Assembly: GCA_029891385.1 (NCBI GenBank)
Contig: CM057228.1
Location: 26,316,809-26,380,808 of the forward strand
DNA from: Erythroxylum novogranatense
Lineage: Eukaryota > Streptophyta > Magnoliopsida > Malpighiales > Erythroxylaceae
Length of the DNA: 64,000 bases
Direction: 5' to 3'
The notes below the pieces were generated by a model, which saw only the letters and a program-made list of their open reading frames with translations, ran no database searches and was not told the DNA's origin. The position numbers and the translations under genes are program-made. Below, in pieces: positions 60,738 through 64,000 of this stretch; positions within the stretch are counted from its first letter, which is position 1, and every line of letters begins with the position of its first letter.

Positions 60738-61412
60738 GGGATGGCTCCATATGAGGCCTTATATGGGAGGCAGTGTAGATCGCCTCTTTACTGGGATGAA
60801 GAGGGTATGAGGATGCTCGAGGGTCCCGAGCTGATTCCGGATACTATAGATAAGGTAAAACTGATTCGGAGTCGTATTAAGGCGGCTCAAGACAGACAGA
60901 AGAGCTATGTGGATCAGCATCGGAGAGAGATGGAGTATGATGTGGGAGATAGAGTGTTCCTCCGAGTGTCTTCGTGGAGAGGAGTGCTGAGATTTGGTAG
61001 GAAGGGCAAGTTGAGCCCTAGGTACATTTGTCCTTATGAGATCCTTGAGAGGATAGGACCTTTGGCCTATAGGTTGGCTTTGCCGAGTGAGATGTCCCAA
61101 TTGCACGATGTCTTCTATGTGAGTATGCTTCGGAGATATCGTTCAGACCCAACCCATGTGATTCCGACTCAGGAGATTGAGGTGGCTAGCAATCTGAGTT
61201 ATGTAGAGGAGCCGATTCAGATTGTGGGGTCACGGGTTAAGCAGTTGAGGAGTAGGGTTATTCCATTGGTGAAAGTCCTATGGAGAAACCACTCAACTGA
61301 GGAAGCGACTTGGGAGACTGAGGAGCACATGAGGAGGCAGTACCCTCGTCTGTTCGACCAGTCAGGTAAGAAATTTCGGGACAAAATTTTTATTAGGAGG
61401 GGAGAATTGTAA
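60738..61412 (+). pseudogene. Integrase C-terminus and chromodomain of element C
   Basis: Resumes at MAPYEALYGRQCRSP and is open to the natural stop: DVGDRVFLRVSSWRGVLRFG, ILERIGPLAYRLALP, HDVFYVSMLRRYRSDP, then the chromodomain-like VIPLVKVLWRNHSTEEATWE and YPRLFDQSG, with tail KFRDKIFIRRGEL. The stop TAA (61410-61412) lies inside the first bases of the 3' LTR, so coding sequence overlaps the LTR. The duplicated GGGAT is at 60738-60742. Confidence 0.92.
61394..61407 (+). promoter_or_regulatory. Polypurine tract of element C
   Basis: TAGGAGGGGAGAAT directly before the LTR start TGTAACATCC. It also encodes the last residues of pol. Confidence 0.88.
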
Positions 61413-64000
61413 CATCCCGTCACCGATAGGATGGGTACAGTGGTTGTGCATTCATAATTTGGCATGTTCATGCGTTATTTAGCCTCTATATTTTGATAAT
61501 TGGTAATTATTACGCTAGCTTACGCGTGTACATGCATGTATGACATATTTCCGACATAGTTGTGTAAATTGAAAATTCAGTGATAATTGTGTAAATTGTG
61601 CTTTGAAAATTGAACTGAAATGGAAAATGAGATCTAGGAGTCTGAAATATGGAATTGGAGTGTATGATCTTGTGTTTTATATTTTTAAGGATTTTTAGGA
61701 ACTTTTCTGAAATTCTTGGAGTATTGGGTCCGGACCGGAAAAAAAAGACAGATTGACCGATTAATTGGATTTTCAGTTTCGAAATTGATTGACCAATGGC
61801 ACGGGAAAATTAGAGTTATGATTTTAGGATTTATTATGTAGAGCCATCAAAAAATTGAGAGAAATTAGATTAAGAATTTGGATTTAGGCTGTATGGAGTG
61901 GTATTGTGGCAATTGAATTGCCAAACAAGCCTTAGCCTTTTAAATGATTTTGTATAAAACCTTTTAGCCTTTGAAATTGTTCCACGATATTTGCTCCTCT
62001 TTGAAAGACCATTTTCTCTTCTTCTTCTCTCCTTCATAGTGGATCTTCTTCTTGTTTGCTTCTTCCATTTTCTTCTTGTTAAATTGCTTCCTTCTCCACC
62101 TTAAACCTATTCCTTGAGCTTGGTGTTGGAGAAGTTGATCTAAGGTTTGATTTTGGGTGATTGCCGTGGGTGTGTGAGAGTTAGAAGGGTTGGAGTTTTG
62201 AAGATTTCAAGGTTTAAATCTAGTAAGTTCTTATTCTTCTTGATTTAGATAGTTTGATTTGTGGATTTATTGGATTTTATTGATGATTGATTAGAGTATT
62301 TGATGATTGAGAAATGTATAGGTTTCGGATGATATGAATTCTTGGATTTTCTTTTTTTGTTTTGGGTATTTGAGGGATGATGATTATTTGATGGAATTTT
62401 CTTTTTTTCTTTTGGGTATTTGAGGGATGATGGTTATTTGATGGAATTGAGGTTAGGGATTAGTGGTTTTGAGTGTAGTAAGTTGTTTTGGGAGTGTTTG
62501 AAAGAGGATTGATGGATTTAAGTTGACAGAAGTGAGCAATTTCTGGGTTTCAGACGTGTTTCTGGGTTTACACGCCGCGACGTGCGATGAACATGCCACG
62601 GCGAGCAAATTTCCTCTCGCACATCGTGACGACCGAAGACGCACGCCGCGTCGAGCGTGAGAGGCCACGACGCGGGGCGCGCTAGCGCCTACACCGTGAC
62701 GTAGGCGAGGGATCTCGCCGCGGCGAGCGATTTTGCGCCGCGACGAGCATGCCATTTCTCCGAGAGTGTTTTGATTCTTTTAAATGATGAGTTTTGAGGT
62801 TTTAACCCTAATGAATTGGTTCTTGATTCATTGCAATTTAGAGACTAAGGATTACAGATTTATAAGAATGAAAGTTCTGAATCAATTTCAAAAGTTTGTG
62901 AATTCGAATGGCAATTGAACAGTAAATTTGATTTCGATATACAGATAGTTCCCATGTCTTGGAATTTAACTTTTGGATTTTTGAACTTAGTCAATTGAGT
63001 CATGGAGTCCATGAATTTCCATCATTAGAGAATAAAAGATTGAGTTGGGAAGATTTGAGTTTAGTGACTTGAATTGCCATAAACATGTATTGTACGCGAT
63101 TAAATCGTTGCATGTGCATCATTGATTATTGTAACTTATGCAATTAGTAATGTCTATGCATTTCGATTATTTTAGAGGCACAAGTGGAGCGTCGATCCTC
63201 CGACGTAGCTGAGACTTCCCGGCATTAACTCGAAAGTTTAGAGGTGAGTAACCTAGTTGGTTGCTCAATCTTTGTGTGTTTAAATTATGCGCTTATGCCA
63301 TGTGGAAGAAATGGAGGGTTTATGTGATTGATTTGGATTGATTTCGGACCATAGGTGTCCGAAGTATCGATAACTTGTTATTGAAGTGTTACGTGTATAA
63401 ATTGTACTACTTGGTGCAAATGTGAATTGGGGCATGTATTATTTTGTTGTGAAGTGATTGATACTGAATTGATCGGAGCAGCCAACGTATTTCAGAGCTT
63501 AAAGCTCAACGCAACAGGGCCTCGAGCCCAACGTAATTCAGAGCCACAGGCTCACCGTATCAGGGCATTCAATCCCAACGTATTTTAGAGCCACCGGCTC
63601 ACCGTTAATATGCCCGTCACTGGGACAGTTCAGGCGCATGATCACAACACTGTAATAAAATGGGAAGTGTCACATGTGCATTGCATAACCATATGATTGA
63701 AAATGGACTATATGAAAGGCGGAACGCCTTATATTTGTAAAATGATAGTGCATGTGATATTTCTATATATGATACTGTGTGATACTCTGTGAATTGACTG
63801 TATATGCATGAGTTGGGTGGACCATCGATGATGGTTTCTCGCTGAGTTCGCAAACTCACCCAACATTGCAATATTTTTCAGGACCGTGTTAGTAGGCTCC
63901 TAGCTCCAGAGTTAGAGATTTTCTCTGCCTTGTAGATCGTTTCGGCAAGAGAAGTTATGGCACAGAGGTGGGTCAGCTGGGACTTTTGGAGATGACCTAG
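61408..64000 (+). repeat. 3' LTR of element C, cut by window end
   Basis: Sister of 30112-32464 plus 47621-48041. About 230 bp at its end lies outside the window. Contains the CpG cluster (62570-62750), AGGTGAGTA (63242-63250), mini-hairpins (63495-63624), the empty H target site (about 63794-63800), GAGTT-CGCA-AACTC (63844-63857), ATTTTTCAG ending at 63881 and a private 50-bp duplication (62347-62446). Confidence 0.93.
62347..62446 (+). repeat. 50-bp tandem duplication private to the C 3' LTR
   Basis: Two units starting TTTTCTTTTTTT at 62347 and 62397, each ending TTTGATGGAA. The 5' LTR has a single unit near 31055. Confidence 0.9.

Larger units (their letters stand above)
30112..64000 (+). 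mobile_element. Element C: Tekay/Del-type chromovirus carrying H and B
   Basis: 5' LTR begins at 30112 and, interrupted by H, ends at 48041. Then come PBS, gag, protease, RT, RNase H, integrase (interrupted by B) and chromodomain to 61412, and the 3' LTR from 61408 to beyond the window end. Removing H and B leaves a single gypsy element of ordinary layout. All coding parts carry nonsense codons. It inserted into the 3' region of the Athila remnant. Confidence 0.93.

Overview
This window is a block of nested LTR retrotransposons from a flowering-plant nuclear genome, most likely a eudicot and probably heterochromatic. I see no host gene, tRNA, rRNA or CRISPR array in 64 kb. The element types are Ty1/copia Sirevirus with an env-like ORF, Athila-type Ty3/gypsy, and Tekay/Del-type chromoviruses with a C-terminal chromodomain. 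All clear primer-binding sites match plant initiator tRNA-Met. The background is AT-rich.

Layout. The apparent host is an Athila-like remnant (10718-13371, continuing at 27927-30111) that has lost pol. To its left lies a Sirevirus (6300-10717), itself cut by a minus-strand chromovirus 'A' that runs off the left edge (1-6299). The Athila env-like region is split by element 'E' (13372-27926, plus strand, no coding capacity), which contains a non-autonomous minus-strand element 'G' (16856-22336). Further right, chromovirus 'C' (30112 to beyond 64000, plus strand) carries two nested insertions: 'H' (32465-47615) inside its 5' LTR, and minus-strand chromovirus 'B' (52044-60737) inside its integrase. 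B in turn holds a 460-bp insert flanked by a 9-bp duplication (55365-55824). Exact 5-bp target-site duplications support G (AAGAC), H (ATATG) and B (GGGAT). E has a 4/5 match.

G and H belong to one non-autonomous family with LTRs near 4.6 kb and an internal domain of only 0.63-0.74 kb. That domain keeps a PBS, a polypurine tract and the last codons of a chromovirus pol gene. H has three LTRs and two internal domains. In G, one LTR has collapsed from 4.6 kb to 260 bp by a deletion at a 14-bp microhomology.

The most interesting signal is in the LTRs. Four families share a collinear set of cis features: a CpG-rich island (A, B, C, E), an AGGTGRGTA splice-donor-like site, and short hairpins whose paired bases covary between families, notably GAGYT-loop-ARCTC next to ACCC. 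The gene-less G and H keep the donor-like site and the hairpin, which suggests a cis-acting RNA function. A second pattern is that sister copies differ repeatedly by CAG/CTG versus CG. That may be a sequencing artefact at CHG-methylated cytosines, so reading-frame breaks should be read with caution.

All coding regions are broken. Nonsense codons I could assign by comparing copies or by family motif are nearly all C-to-T or G-to-A changes.
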